In this document: positions 25,857-37,436 of the stretch, piece by piece | How positions within the stretch are numbered: the first letter of the stretch is position 1 | Layout: each line of letters opens with the position of its first letter | DNA from: Lepturacanthus savala | Lineage: Eukaryota; Chordata; Actinopteri; Scombriformes; Trichiuridae | Length of the DNA stretch: 64,000 bases | Reading direction: 5' to 3' | NCBI GenBank assembly: GCA_030544235.1 | Contig: CM060469.1 | Location: forward strand, 12,575,517 to 12,639,516 | Program-made: the position numbers and the translations under genes | The notes under the pieces: generated by a model | Databases searched by the model: none | Seen by the model: the letters and a program-made list of their open reading frames with translations, nothing else | What the model was told of the DNA's origin: nothing

Positions 25857-26600
25857 TGGAGGGGAGGAGAGGGGAGGAGAGGAGAGGAGAGGGGAAGAGA
25901 GGAGAGGAGAAGAGAAGAGAAGAGAAGAGAGGAGAAGAGAAGAGAAGAGAGGAGATAGGTGGATGAAAATACAGGGTAAGGGAGGAGACTAAATATGAGG
26001 AACTATGAGAAAAGACAGAAGAAAGGTGGATATGAGGACGTGGAGAGGTGAACAGAGAGGGTATAGGACAGGAGAAAGGTGAACGGGGAGAAGAAAAATG
26101 AGAAAGGAGAGGAAAAAAAGTAGAGAAGGAATGGAGGCCAGAAAAAGGAAATGAGAAAAAAAAGAGGTGAGTGGAAAAAGTGAGGAGGACAGGAGGGAGT
26201 AGGTGATAAGGAAATGTAAAAGGAAAGAGGGGGGACAGAAAAGGAGAAGAGGTGAGAAGAAGGAGGTAGAGGTAGAGGGTAGAAACAGAGAAATGTGAAC
26301 AGGAGAGGAAAAACGAAATGAGAGAAGAGGAGAGGAAAAGACGTATTCCCCCTACATGGGCAGAGAAGGGAGAATTAAAGAGCGTAAAAGAAGGGGAAGG
26401 AGGCGAGGAAGGAAAATAAGAGGCGGGAGGTAGAGGAGCGGGGAGGAAAAGGGGAGACGGGTGGACCGAAGGGAGGGGAGGAGATAAAAGGGGCGAAGAA
26501 GAGGAGAGGGAACGACGTTGGCAATCATAGAAACAGGAGAAGAGCGGGAACGAGGGAGCAGAAGTGAGAAGAAAAGGAGGATGAGAGGAAGACGGTCAGA
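25857..26600 (+). repeat. Purine-rich (GA-type) low-complexity block
   Basis: The first about 100 bases (25,857-25,953) are a minisatellite of GGGGAGGAGA, GGAGA and AGAGA units. The following 650 bases keep an extreme A+G bias on the plus strand with decaying periodicity. Polypurine/polypyrimidine mirror tracts of this kind can adopt triplex (H-DNA) structure. No protein frame is supported. Confidence 0.8.
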
Positions 26601-26927
26601 GCCGTGATGAGGAGAGAGGAGCCTTGCTGGGATCTTTCTGTGGAACCATCATCTCTACTGGAACTAGTCCTGATGGATGCGCTGAGGAGACAGCGCCATC
26701 TAGTGCCCTGACGCCCAGCGAGCCTACACACACACACACTCTGACCTACACACACACACACACACACTCTGCATAAACATCCTCCTCCCTGGAGCTTCTC
26801 CACACTCAAACAATCTGCTGCTCGCCGTCATTTTTCACCCTGCTCGGCGCGTCATTATGGAGGCAACGTGCGCGCCGGTCACACAAACTGAGCGAGAAAC
26901 ATATCCAGAATTGATAGCCAGTCCCAA

Positions 26928-26968
<41 letters not shown>

Positions 26969-26975
26969 TGTGTGT
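26928..26975 (+). repeat. Compound (TG)n(AG)n(TG)n microsatellite
   Basis: A TG run passes into about 14 AG units (about 26,941-26,969) and back to TG. A simple compound microsatellite. Confidence 0.85.
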
Positions 26976-27864
26976 ACGCTTGGCTTGTATTGTGTAAGTG
27001 ATCTGGGGAGCGTTATGGGAGCAGAGCGATAAGCCTGGTGTCACTGGCGTCTAATCATACTCCATGTTCCTTATCGGCTCCAGGCTCAGGAGACAGAATG
27101 AACTGTGGAGAGGGAGAAGAGGAAGAGGAGGAGGCGAGGAAGAGGGGCGGGGAGAGAGATGGAGGGAAAACGGGAGCGTGCACGAGGTGGGGTTGGGAGA
27201 GGGAGAGGGGGTAAAAGTGAAGGATGCAAGAGGTGAGGGGGGGAGAAGAGGACATGGGAGGAGGGAGGAGGATTTAAAGGTCCGCTGCACTAAAAGCGTA
27301 CGAGGAACCAGAGCCAGGCCCCGACTCACCTCACCACCCACACAGCACAAACCCACCTTGTGTAAGAGGATCAGCCACTTCAGTGTTACTTCCCACCACG
27401 CACACACGCGTGTGTGCACGCGTGTGTGCGTGTATGTGTGTGTCGGGGTTATCAGGAGTGCTAAGGATGGGTGGTAATTGAATAATGACAGTAACGCCTC
27501 TGATGGATTACCTGTCAGTCTTCCCCCTTCTCTCCCTCCATCACTGTCATCCCCTCCCTTCTCCGCCACTCTCGCCTCGCAACCTCCGGGCAAATTGTCT
27601 CCCGTCCGTGCCATCACAAACGCCAGCGGAGATAAAGACACACCCCCACCTAAAAAAAAACAAACAAAAAAACATGCACGCACACATCCTCACACCGTCA
27701 CATATTGCGAAAATGCACAGTTAAAAGTACAAGTCAGCTTTCCTAATTATTAATCATTTTTTAAGTACAATCCATGAGGCAGAATGGCCTTTTTCTAAAT
27801 GTTAACATTGGTAAAAAAAAAAATAATAAAAAGTGCAGTTGCTCAAGTACAGTATCCTGATGCA

Positions 27865-27898
27865 CCAGATGGTTTGTTACACGCAACAAACCATCTGG
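27865..27898. repeat. Perfect hairpin, 14-bp arms, 6-nt loop
   Basis: CCAGATGGTTTGTT at 27,865-27,878 is exactly reverse-complemented at 27,885-27,898, around the loop ACACGC. It could be a hairpin, a cruciform or a paired binding site. It is too short by itself to call a microRNA precursor. Confidence 0.75.
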
Positions 27899-29109
27899 GA
27901 AGTGTGTTTTGCAAAAAAAGAAAAACAGCACTTTCAAAAAAAAATATTTGGCAGGTGATTGGATGAACCATCTGTCTGCCACGGGCTGAGCGAGACGTTG
28001 ACCACGCGCTCACGTGAGAAGCTGATTGGTCCGAACCGCCGTGGTTCAGACGCAAACCAGCTGCCCTGCAAGGTAACAAGTGTTGTGGTTATAAAGTCAA
28101 TTTTGATGTATGCACTTGAGTATTTTAATCAGTTGGCTACTACTATTATAGACACTTAAATATGTTGCATTGTTACAGATTTAACTGCTCGACACAAAAT
28201 TTAGCTTCACCTCAATCAACTGCAGCAGTCGCAGTGTCTCTTTGGTTCTTATTTGGATCAGTACTTCATTATTGGGTTAAATTTGATCTGTTTATTGGTG
28301 TGTTACCTCTCAAAAAGTCTTCACTGTCTATACTTTTTGGAGGCCTGAAGTGACAAAAAATGTATATATTCAGTAATTTACAATAGAAAAAGTTTTGTGT
28401 AGTATTAATGTATTATTTCCACTTTCCTCTGACTTCTCCTGCCTTCTGATCAGAGATAGAAGTTTACCAAAAAATAGTGTCGGTGCAATAGGTTCAAGTT
28501 TTCATTCACTCATGTGCAATAATTTTATGGGTGATATTTGGAGTCCTTATATCCCTAACGTGATAAACATATTTGCAGGTTGCAGCATTGCAGTTTTGCA
28601 TTTCATCTCAAACTTCTCTCCGGTGAGCTGGAAAACACATGGAGATTTCATTTCATTTATATTTATGAGTCTCGGCTGACTTGAATGGCTGTAAACAAGA
28701 GCGTGGGCGGTGACGGTGAAGGTGTGACATCACAAATTCACAGACGTACAGCTGAGCCGTTTTATGGTAAAGTTTCTGCACCCGGGCTGTGTGCATTTCT
28801 CTGTGGGTCGTTTGATGCATGAGGCGGTATTTATATAACACACAAACCTGCTCTATACTCAAACAAGCAATGAAAACGGCAATTTCCATGATATGGGTCC
28901 TTTAAATCAAATATATTAGAAAGTGCCTCTCCCACACGGCTTAGCTCTTCATTGTTCTCTCTATTCTTCTTGTTGCTGTTTTCCTTGCTTGCATCCTTTA
29001 TTGTTTCGGGGAATGTGGGCATTGTACCATCACTTTGAGTGTCTTTAATTGTGTTATTGTATTCTTTTATATTTGAATTTGTGTTTAATTCCCATGGTTT
29101 TGTGTTTTT

Positions 29110-29168
29110 CTGCTGCCTTGCTGTAAAGAGATTTTCCTTGTGTGGGATAATAAAAGATCTGAATTGAA
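29110..29168 (+). mobile_element. Non-LTR retroelement 3'-tail-like fragment
   Basis: 'ctgtaaagagattttccttg' followed by 'tgtgggataataaaagatct' resembles the terminal 'aatttccc.tgtgggat.aataaag' phrase that ends many fish non-LTR elements. It is a short, 5'-truncated fragment with no coding sequence, identified from memory of the motif. Confidence 0.45.
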
Positions 29169-29400
29169 CCTGTTAATCATCTGCAAATTCTCATATACCT
29201 CCTACAGTGGAACTCCAGTTTAGGAACCATTGAAACAAATTTGTTGAACTTTATGAGGTGGCTGCTCTGTTTTTGCATGTGAAACCTTAAAAAGTAACCG
29301 AATTTTTTAAAAAAAGCACAATACTTCCTTGGATTTAGTGGGAAATAAGCATCGAGTGGCATAACGATCCCTCAAATACCTGCGAGTAAAGGTATGTTAA

Positions 29401-29408
29401 TTACGTAA
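29401..29408. promoter_or_regulatory. TTACGTAA palindrome (PAR-bZIP/E4BP4-type site)
   Basis: A perfect 8-bp TTACGTAA, the consensus of PAR-bZIP and NFIL3 factors. It sits at the start of a complex, non-repetitive segment (29,400-29,640) that also carries a TAATTAG core. Function is unproven; single short sites arise by chance. Confidence 0.2.
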
Positions 29409-30501
29409 TCATTCATTATAGCCGCTGTCTGTTCAAAATAAAATGACTAATTAGATGCTTTGCACTGACGGCGTTAAAACAAGCCTCGAGGTTGAGAGGA
29501 ATGTGTCGAGGCTGCATAAGTTGTTTTTATTTGTGCATTACAGCAAAACGTCCAGCGAGCGGGCTGAAGATTGAGAGCGATTGCAGCACTCTGCTGCAAT
29601 GCAGTTCAATCTACAGTATGCTCAGTGCTAAATGGGGCTCCTCCATCACGAGCACGGACTTTCTCTAAAGGATTAATGTTGTAAATCGAGTGAAGCAGCG
29701 GTGCCGTAGGGGGGCATTTTTGCCCGTGCTGTGTTGAGGTCTGTCTCCGCGTGGGACCACCTACGGTATGATAGTGTTCCCCCGATTCACCCGGTCTACC
29801 TGGGCGGTGCAGCTCTCCACCTGACTGAGCACCAGGCTTTCTATGCAAGGCTTTGTGCGAGTGTGTGTGTGTGTGTGTGTGTGACCTTTTAAATTCCTCT
29901 TCTCCTTTACTCCTGTTTTCAACATCTGAGACGCCAGCAACACATTTCTGAGTGAGAGAGTGTGTTGAGATGGAAACCAGCGAGATGGTATCAAGCGTAA
30001 TTTCCACATAGATATCATATGGCAATTTCAGGATAATGAGAAGTCGGCTAGAAAGGAAGAGAGGCTTATTTTCATTATTATCATCATTTAATTGGTTGGA
30101 GTAAGGAAAGTTTGCAGCTCTACACATTCAGGCAGTGAAGCGTATTTACATCAAGCTTCTTTGAAGACTATTGGACAAAGAGTTAAAAAACAAACAGCAC
30201 CGATGTTACAAACCAGAGTTGAGTTAAACCCAACAGATACAACCAGAGGACAAAGACTTTTCTTTTGCTGTTCACTAATGAGCTGAACAATAGTGCCTCT
30301 CTTTAATATTCCTGGTGTTTTTCCTTCTTGGGGGGGGGGAGTTTTTACCATCTGGAGCCGAACAAACACTGTTGGAATGCGGCGACACCATTTCATAAAG
30401 GACATTAGGTTTGCTCTCCAAGCAGAGTCATGCAAACTGAACACATCTTTTGCACGTTTGCATCTGTTGCACTATCTCATAGGATTTCTACGCCATTATT
30501 A

Positions 30502-30540
30502 TGAGGTCAACAAACACTGCTTGTGTGTTTGTTGACCTCA
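30502..30540. repeat. Perfect 16-bp inverted repeat with nuclear-receptor half-sites
   Basis: The arm TGAGGTCAACAAACAC (30,502-30,517) is exactly reverse-complemented at 30,525-30,540 across a 7-nt spacer. Each arm contains AGGTCA, the nuclear receptor half-site, next to a forkhead-like AACAAACA. It may be a regulatory element or only a foldback. Confidence 0.7.
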
Positions 30541-31295
30541 ACACGGGGGCAGAACGTTGCCCGTTTTATCCGTTTATTGCTGAGCTTCGCCTTCGCAGAA
30601 CGTGGAAGAGAATCTTTAAAAGTGGAGGCGAGAGAAGCTCAGAATTACACTCTGTTAAACATTTTACAGAAGCAGATTCACTTTGTCAAGCATGGCTTTG
30701 ATGATTTAAATGCGATTCATCTTTACACTCTTAAATTAGAGTTCCTTAAACATGTCATAAAAATTATCTTAGGCATTCCCCCCCACACAATCACTATTTC
30801 TTCACAGCACATTAATTCGGTAATACTCTTCTTTGTGACAATTCTTATAATAACACTACATACTGCAGTGACTAATTTGCTGCTTGAACACCAGCCGTGA
30901 ACATCCTCCTGTTAGTAGCTCCTATCGCTATCAGTTTAGTGTCTTGCTATTGGTATAAAAGACATGAGATGTGTCCATGCAACACCTCTATATGTTACTA
31001 CATGGATAATAACAGAAGCAGGAGAGACAAAGGGGTTTGGAGAGCTTTTTTTTGGGGACTTTGAGTGATAGAAATGTCACATAATGAGAAAATTACCAAC
31101 GCTTTTTTTTTTTTTTTTCCAAAAAAAGACTCACTAAGGGCCCACTTATGGTGAGGCCTATTCCCTTTCTCCTAACTATACAGTGTAATGTAACAATACA
31201 CTGAACTGGCACAGTCACATCAACGATGCCAGACGTGAGAAAGCAGTGATCCAAAGTCGTAAGGTACAAGCCATGGAAAGGCAGCAATCCTATCG

Positions 31296-31490
31296 ACACA
31301 CACACACACACACACATACAGTACAAGCACAAAAATGTACAGACGCATACACACACACACACACACACAATTTCTATCACTTACACACAAACGGTATAAT
31401 ATGCCAGACAGCCAATTAGGGCAATAATGGCTGTGGGAAAAAGTGTATACACACACACACACGCACACACACACACGCACACATACAGTA
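31296..31490 (+). repeat. Three clustered (CA)n tracts
   Basis: CA runs at about 31,296-31,316, 31,351-31,369 and 31,449-31,486 are separated by unique sequence with related flanks. They lie 0.7-0.9 kb beyond the otomp stop codon, downstream of that gene. Confidence 0.8.
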
Positions 31491-32190
31491 ACTGAGACTT
31501 CTAAGCTCAAAGTTAATAGCACCCAGTTGTTCAGTGCCAGAGACAGACCCTGTGGGATTGGGGCGAGGTGGGAGGTGGGAGGGTGGGGGTGGAGAGGGTG
31601 GGGTAGGGAGCTCAGACTATTGCAGTAAGCCAAGAAGAACACAATTACCCAACAAATATACAGGGTAGGGTTTTTTTTTATATAACAGGATTTTCCTTTG
31701 TATATATAAAACATTTAATGTCACTAAAGTCCTCTGTTAAAACAAATCATTTAAAAAGAGGAAATCCATCAACAACATAAAATCTACAGCTCTCATTAAC
31801 CTGCGCTTCTTCTCCCCCCCCCCGCCCACTATCTGCCCATCTTCTCTATTCCCTTCCGTTACTTCCCAGTGTCGTTTTCAAACCCATGCTCAGTTTCAGG
31901 GGCTTTTCTCTCCAGTTTTTCGTATCCGATTAGCCACTCTTAACCATGTACTACCCTGCCAGCCAGCAGGAGACACGGAGAGTTTGGAGGAGGACGAGGA
32001 CATAGTGATTGAGAACGTGCAGTGAGACGCAAGGACAAAAACAAATGTGGAAAAAAAAAAAGCCGAGCAAAAAGGATGAGAGAGGGACTGAGAGAGGGAC
32101 GCAGATGGTGGGGAGGGGAGGCAGGATGGGAGGACTGAGACAGAAGGATGGGGTGGAAGTTGATGCGCTGGATGTCTTCCTCCTGTTCCA

Positions 32191-35100
32191 TCAGCAGAAG
32201 CCTGTTGGTGGGAAAGCACAATAATGAAGAAAACTGCAGTGGATACACAAACATGCACACACACACACACAAAGAAGAAGAAGAAGAAAACACTCCACCA
32301 GCCACTTACCCACCCACTCTTCTGCAGCAGAGCCCACATCTATTCAAACACACTTTTATACACAGGCAAAAGACACTCTTACCCTCACACTCAAAGGCTT
32401 GCAGCACGGTGGTGTAAGAAGGGCCCAGCCAAGAGGTGCAGCTACCCAGAACCCTCTGCAGGTGGTGGGTGGCATCACTGAAGAGCAGATCGGATTCACC
32501 ATAGCCTGCTGAGCTGAACAGACTGAAGCCCTCGGTGGCGTTGCCAAACACATTCTGCAGGAGAGAGAAAGTGTGTGACAGCGCTTAATGCATGAGGGCA
32601 TGCATGGATGTGCGTTGGCGTGCTCTGCGTACATATGAGTGTGTATATTTGGGCCCGTGTGTGTGTATGTGTGTGTGTTTAGCCAGGGAATAAGCACAGG
32701 ATGTATCAGTCATCCTGGCATCTCCCACACACTCGGTAAGGAAGAAGAATGACAGTTTAGCGGATACCTACGTTCTGAGACATGTTGATCAATAAACTCC
32801 AGGGAGATATGAGGTAGACATACACGTGCGCACACATATCCGAGGGAAAAACGCGCACGTTTAGTCACGCCTGATGTGATTTCCGTCCGCACACTCACCT
32901 GTAAGCGTTCCAGGTACTTCCAGACGCGGCACTTGTCCTCCATGCGTACCACCACAGCGTTGGCGGGGACGGCTGCCAGGTGGCATCGCTCAAACTCGTC
33001 CAGACCCGCCTCGGTGCCATCTGGACACAGCAGCTTCAAGTCCTCCAGCTCCAGATCCAGGGCCCAGGATTCCTGGTTCTTACCTGCACGAGAGCGGGAC
33101 CGAATCATGCCAGATTTAATCGAAGGAGTTTCCACATTTTGGAATTACATGAGAAGATTTCTAATATTCTTAGAATTGTTTCTTAAATGTATGGCAGAGG
33201 AAAACACCTGGCCTGTCTCTGTCCAAATGTACAAAATATGTACAAATAAGCTCATTATTATTCATTTAAATGATAAAATTATTTTATAATCAGTGGTATA
33301 ATCCTTGAAATACACTCTAGATTATTTAAACACTAATTGCCAACCTGCCAGCACCTGTGAAGCTCACCGTTTAAAACGTTAAGATGTGCATGTGTGTTAT
33401 CATTGCAAACCTAAAGTGTAAAAACTGACTCCAGGAGGTCACAGCACCCAAAAAAGATATGCTCCCATACAAAAGAACCCTCTCACCTGAGTCAGAGCCA
33501 GGCTAGCCATCCCTCCCCCCCTCGGTTTTCAGTCTTTGCACTAAGCTAAGTTAAGCAGCTGCTGGCTGTAGCTTTATATTTAATGGCGTGGTATCGATTT
33601 TCTCATGAATGTATTAGTGCGTTTGCCAAAATGTCAAACGAGAGTATTTCTTTGAGCCGGCTCAAAAGGTTTTACTCCAAGAAGCAACATAATCAAGTAT
33701 TAAGTATTATTTCCTGAATAAATAATAAATAATCCTCACTATATGTCACCTATTATCTGGAGTGCTGTGATTTTAAGTTCTCCGATAAGCAATCTGTCCA
33801 TTGACTCTTGACAACTTCTAATATTTGAGCGAAGTAGTTGACCGCCATTGATAAACAAACAAAACCCCATTTAAACAAATAAATGATTAAAAGAAAAAGG
33901 TAGACCACCTTGAAGCGACTGCGTGTCCCCAAACAACAGCACAGACCTTCTGTGTTTTCTTGACCTTCGTTAATTGGTATGACACCGGACAATTTCTGAA
34001 CCATATGAGAAAGCACGCTTCGTTAAACAGCTACGGCGTTTGTGGAGTCGGTGTCAAACTGCTCTTTCTCTGCTGCAGCAGCGGAGTCTGTGTAGCGTGA
34101 CTGCGATAATGATCACCATTAATTTTGGATGTTGCCCAAAGCGAAGGAGCAGATGCAGCAAAGTGAGAATTAGGGCGTTTTCGGTGTCGGACGAAAGCGT
34201 CTGCACCTCTGTGCATGTAGTTGCGTTTCTTTCTCTTTCTCACTCTTATTTCCCCAGATTCATTCTCATCGTTCATCTCTCACTCCGTCTGATTCTCTCT
34301 CACAAACGCACACACATCACTTCAGTGTTCGTTATATTCTGGATGCCACACGCTGTAATACCATAATGAGAAACACTGTGAAACACTGACATCCTGTGTC
34401 TTGACAGAGACTAGCACGTTATGCTGGCAACAAATAACCTCATTATAATTCATTCAAATGATAAAATGATATTATTCTATAATCAGCGGTGTAATCCCTG
34501 AAATGCACTCTAGATAATTTAAACACTAACCGTCCAAATTGTCAAAGATTGTCGTGTGTTTGACAAAGGCCACGTCGCCGAGGTTCTCCGCAACGCACCT
34601 GAAAGACAACCGCAAGGAAATGATCATGATCGTTCAATTTTGTAAATAGATCAAAACATGCATAAAGGGGAAATCAGCCGACGTGGGGATGTGTTGGTGT
34701 GACAGAGCACCTCAGGAGACCATAAGTAAACTCTCTCGGAGCGAGTTTCTCCTGTGGCCCCTTTTATTCCTCATCTCGAACCCACCGATGTGTCAGTTTT
34801 ACTGAGTATTACTGCACTGCAGCGCTCAATAATATATGTAGGAACTGTCATTGTCTACATTTATAACATGCGGGGAGTGTGGGAAACTGGCAAAGAGCAG
34901 ATACAGTGCACAGGAATGTCATTTTGATTTGTTTGCTTTTTTAATGAATGGCTTTGCTGTCTGTCGCTACCATGAAATGTAATATTGAATGCCTAGGAAA
35001 AAAAAACACCCTAAAGTTATAATTCATTTATCTCTGGATCATTATTATTACCGCATTACCCTTTTTTTCCCCCCTCAGAATAGGCAGCTCTAATTACTCA

Positions 35101-37314
35101 CTATTTTTCCTTTATGGAGACAACAAGCTGAAATGGATATAAAGGAGACACAGAGAGGTAATGACTTCGCCACCTCTGGGTGCTATTAGTGTATTATTTC
35201 CATGCCATGTTATGAGTGTTAGTTGTACCTCAGAGCCCCCGCCTCGCCGTAGTGCCTCTCTCTGTGGTTGTTGACGCAGATGTGTCTGTCGTTGTCATCC
35301 CCTATGCACGCCTCGCACAGGTTCTTGGGGTTGTTCCCTCTGGGGTCGTGCTTGTGGTCTTTGATGCCCGGTACACAGCTGTAGCCAAAGAAGTTTCCGA
35401 GCGCTGGCGAAAAAACACAGGAGAATGAGGGAGTAAAAAGCCAGACGACCGGGGGGGGGGGGGGGGGGGGCAATTACATTAGGCCTGTTTCAGGAGTGAG
35501 GTTTTACAAAAAAAGATTAAGTCAGATATAAATGTCTATTAGTCGATAAAGGTGAGATTGTTTTTCAGGTTTTTGTGTTATCCTCAATTTGTGGTGGTTA
35601 TGTGCGATATGAAGCCTATATACACACATCATGGTTCGGGTTAAGGGTTATTAAGAACACTAAAATACAACATCTCATTTTTTCTGGGGATAGAATGATA
35701 AAGTCTTGGATTTATTTCCGTCGTTCCTCATTTTCTCACAGTCAAGCAAGCATTTAACATCCAACCTCTTCCTCTAACCTGATCTACATTGAGTACTATA
35801 GAGAGTATTTTTGACAATAGTGAATATATATCAGGCTTTTTGAATGTTCTGCTTTTTTCCCCCTCTAACGAATAAATTGTGATCTTTCAGCGTGTTCCTC
35901 TATTCATCATCACACACTCATGCAATGTCACATTCAGAGAGAAACCTGCACTGCTCTCCCACTGAGTCATCTCCTTTTACCTCCAGTCTCTTCTGTCACT
36001 TCACTGCTCCTTTCCACATAATTGCTTCCCCGCTTCCTCTGACCCTCTCATATACCTTACAAACATCAACTTACACACACACACACGCCGTTCCTTCATC
36101 AATCACTCTTCCTCCTCCTTCTCGCTCTGTCTCACCTTTGGGGAAGTTGCAATGCTCCCCAACGCTGATCTGGGAGGTGTTGACCAGGTAGCCAATGGGA
36201 ACAGTCCACCCCACCGTGGTGCGTATCCCGGGGTGACAGGAGCTGCGCTCGTGCATCTCCAGCAGGGACAAGTCTGACGAAGAGCGACGAGCCATCGCCA
36301 CGACATAGTAGCTAATACCATCTGGAGGAAGGATTTTGAAGGGAAAACATATGGGGAAAGCGAATGGGAAGAGGGGCAAATGGAGATACAAGACACAAAG
36401 AATAATGCGTGATATGTTGATTCTGACATAAACATTTCTTAGTCGGAGTGAGTCACGTTAGATAAATCTCAACTCACCCACTCCGTTGTAGGACTCTCCT
36501 GCTGCCAGCTCCAGGCCGTGACAAAGACTCGCAGCATAGATGTCATCTCCAAACATAGAGGCCGCGTCTGCTGTTCCATTCTGAGAAACACATACTTTTC
36601 TTTCAAATAACTGAGGGATGCGTGCTTATTCCAAATTTGGGGGATCAATGGCAACAAATAAATACAATGAACGTGTGTTTTCTATAAAATCCCTTCTGTA
36701 CTTCCTGGAGTTGAAGCTAGTATCCAGCATTATGAGCAGCACGAGTCACAAAAAATACACCAGATTAATTACACTCATCTCAGAAAGTTTCAAACCAAAT
36801 CAGGGAGAAAAATGTTTGAAGATGAGAATATTTTTCATATTTCAATCTGCCCCGCCCCCCAAAAAAATAAACTCTATTATTAAGAATTAGACTAATAAAT
36901 TAACATGAAAAAAAAGACTGAATAGACACCTTGATTTTGTCCATACAATCTCTGGTGCTCAGGCCACGGACACATTGCAAATTCCCCCGAATATTCCGAG
37001 CTGTGGCGTTCCCAGCCAGATCCAAACACTTCCGCTCCTCAGCATCAGATAATACGCACCAGGAGACTGAACAGAAAACAGCAGGGGGGGAGTTTCAAAT
37101 AAAGGAAAATCAAACACATGTGCTCTTGTAGTAGAGCACATACTGATTAATCACATTTCAAACACTCCTTTGAGCATGCACATGAGTTATAATTCACCAA
37201 AAGCACGTTTAATATAAAACTACCTGTGGATTTCTTAGTAGGAACACAGTTGACAGAAAGAAGATGCAGAAACAGGAGGAAAGCTACGGGCAGTCTTCCC
37301 TCTAGACGCTCCAT
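32191..37314 (-). CDS. otomp: Otolith matrix protein, single-lobe melanotransferrin-like (otomp)
   Basis: Nine coding exons (minus): 37224-37314, 36930-37066, 36478-36580, 36136-36321, 35229-35403, 34531-34598, 32899-33083, 32383-32554 and 32191-32201. All have GT-AG borders and matching phases, giving 375 aa. The start is the ATG at 37,314, which opens a hydrophobic signal peptide (residues 1 to about 23). The rest is one transferrin lobe: SWC near residue 32, SYYVVAMARR at 114-123, SCHPG at 138, ACIGDD at 204, GDVAFVKHTT at 238-247, HLAAVPANAVVVR near 288, and SDLLFSDAT near 336. A TGA follows three residues into the last exon. Transferrins normally have two lobes; a secreted single lobe of this length matches fish OMP-1, a matrix component of the otolith. 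Four N-glycosylation sequons are visible (N50, N77, N158, N320). Several canonical iron/anion ligands are replaced. The alternative is an N-lobe-only melanotransferrin paralogue. Confidence 0.9.
33243..33336. repeat. Copy A of a duplicated intronic segment in otomp
   Basis: About 95 bases containing 'atgataaaat', 'taatcagtggtataatcc' and 'tacactctagattatttaaa' closely match 34,431-34,530. Both copies have the same orientation and sit in otomp intron 6, about 1.19 kb apart. Confidence 0.65.
34431..34530. repeat. Copy B of the duplicated segment, abutting the exon 6 donor of otomp
   Basis: Matches 33,243-33,336. On the minus strand this copy is the first 100 bases of otomp intron 6, including the GTTAGTG donor at 34,530. 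The copied segment downstream has ATTAGTG instead and so lacks a donor GT. Confidence 0.65.
35451..35470 (+). repeat. G20 homopolymer in otomp intron 4
   Basis: Twenty G residues on the plus strand, read as C20 in the otomp pre-mRNA, ending about 46 nt upstream of the acceptor of the exon at 35,229-35,403. Length is likely variable or mis-assembled. Confidence 0.85.
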
Positions 37315-37429
37315 GTCGGCTCTGGTCAGGAACACAGCCCGGGACAATCTCTAATACAACAGGGATGAGAAGCAGGTGGATTTCACTGCAGGCGGAAAAA
37401 AAAAAGGAACTCGAGTGCCCCCTTCCTCT

Positions 37430-37436
37430 CTTATAG
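37430..37436 (-). promoter_or_regulatory. Putative TATA box of otomp
   Basis: On the minus strand CTATAAGAG lies about 115 bp upstream of the otomp start codon. This would place transcription initiation near 37,400 with a 5' UTR of about 90 nt and no upstream intron. A TATA promoter fits a tissue-restricted secreted protein. No experimental support is available here. Confidence 0.4.

Noticed and set aside
27051..27683. 210-codon open frame on the minus strand
   Set aside because: It is Pro/Ser/Leu-rich translation of pyrimidine-rich low-complexity DNA plus CA repeats. There is no domain, and an equally long frame exists on the opposite strand.
31896..32339. Long minus-strand frame over the otomp 3' end
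   Set aside because: The spliced otomp frame reaches TGA at 32,191 three residues into the last exon. The longer frame is out of phase with the splice and reads Ser/Pro low-complexity UTR.
32191..37314. Two-lobed transferrin or melanotransferrin
   Set aside because: Only one lobe is encoded, followed by a stop in frame, and no C-lobe exons occur downstream on the minus strand.
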